This document shows positions 5,011-5,047 of a DNA stretch of 5,047 nt, one piece after another. The notes under the pieces are model-generated. The model made no database searches. It was not told the DNA's origin and worked only from the letters and a program-made list of their open reading frames with translations. Source of the DNA: Deinococcus piscis (GTDB lineage: Bacteria; Deinococcota; Deinococci; Deinococcales; Deinococcaceae); NCBI RefSeq assembly GCF_014653275.1, contig NZ_BNAL01000063.1:1-5047 (forward strand), in the 5' to 3' direction. The stretch's first letter is position 1. Every line of letters starts with the position of its first letter. Position numbers and translations under genes: made by a program.

Positions 5011-5047
5011 CAGGATGCCGGAGTGCCCAGCCTGTCAAAGCACACAC

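Larger units (their letters stand above)
4342..5047 (+). mobile_element. IS701-like element, left part; continues past the window
   Basis: The transposase identifies the family. The left end is inferred from CTAG at 4338-4341, a match to the 4-bp YTAR duplications known for IS701, followed by CTGTACTTTGGGC. The right end is outside the window, so neither the inverted repeat nor the duplication can be confirmed. Confidence 0.55.

Overview
The window is a strongly rearranged accessory segment of a moderately GC-rich bacterium. It holds one intact small metabolic-type gene, the broken remains of three other genes, and three insertion sequences (IS) from three families. A WYL-type regulator next to VOC-fold genes, and this mix of IS4-, IS3- and IS701-like transposases, would suit a Deinococcus plasmid or genomic island. 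That is a tentative inference; no marker gene fixes the organism.

Layout, left to right. Positions 1-67 are the flank of an IS4-type element. Positions 68-1218 are that complete element, with a 362-residue transposase on the minus strand and a 5-6 bp target duplication (TAAAC[C]). It cuts a minus-strand P-loop (zeta-toxin-like) kinase gene whose remaining part lies at about 1219-1680. Positions 1666-1716 hold the first codons of a second VOC gene, fused out of frame to the kinase remnant at a 19-bp repeat. Positions 1713-2078 hold an intact VOC (glyoxalase/bleomycin-resistance fold) gene. Positions 2124-2281 and 3525-4298 are the two halves of one WYL-domain HTH regulator, split by an IS3-family element at 2282-3523. 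From about 4342 to the right edge is the 5' part of an IS701-like element on the plus strand, whose transposase carries an in-frame TGA.

Before these insertions the minus strand probably carried a compact operon: WYL regulator (about 309 residues), then 45 bp, then VOC gene 1, then a 4-bp ATGA overlap, then VOC gene 2. WYL proteins often regulate neighbouring genes through a bound small ligand, so a small regulated detoxification or resistance operon is plausible. The ligand and substrate cannot be read from sequence. In the present state the regulator is broken, VOC gene 2 is reduced to about 13 native codons, and only VOC gene 1 looks functional.

I found no RNA gene, CRISPR array or origin, and no convincing undescribed system. 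What is informative is the layered history: element ends, target duplications, a frame-exact reconstruction of the split regulator, and a junction that looks like repair with copied filler DNA.
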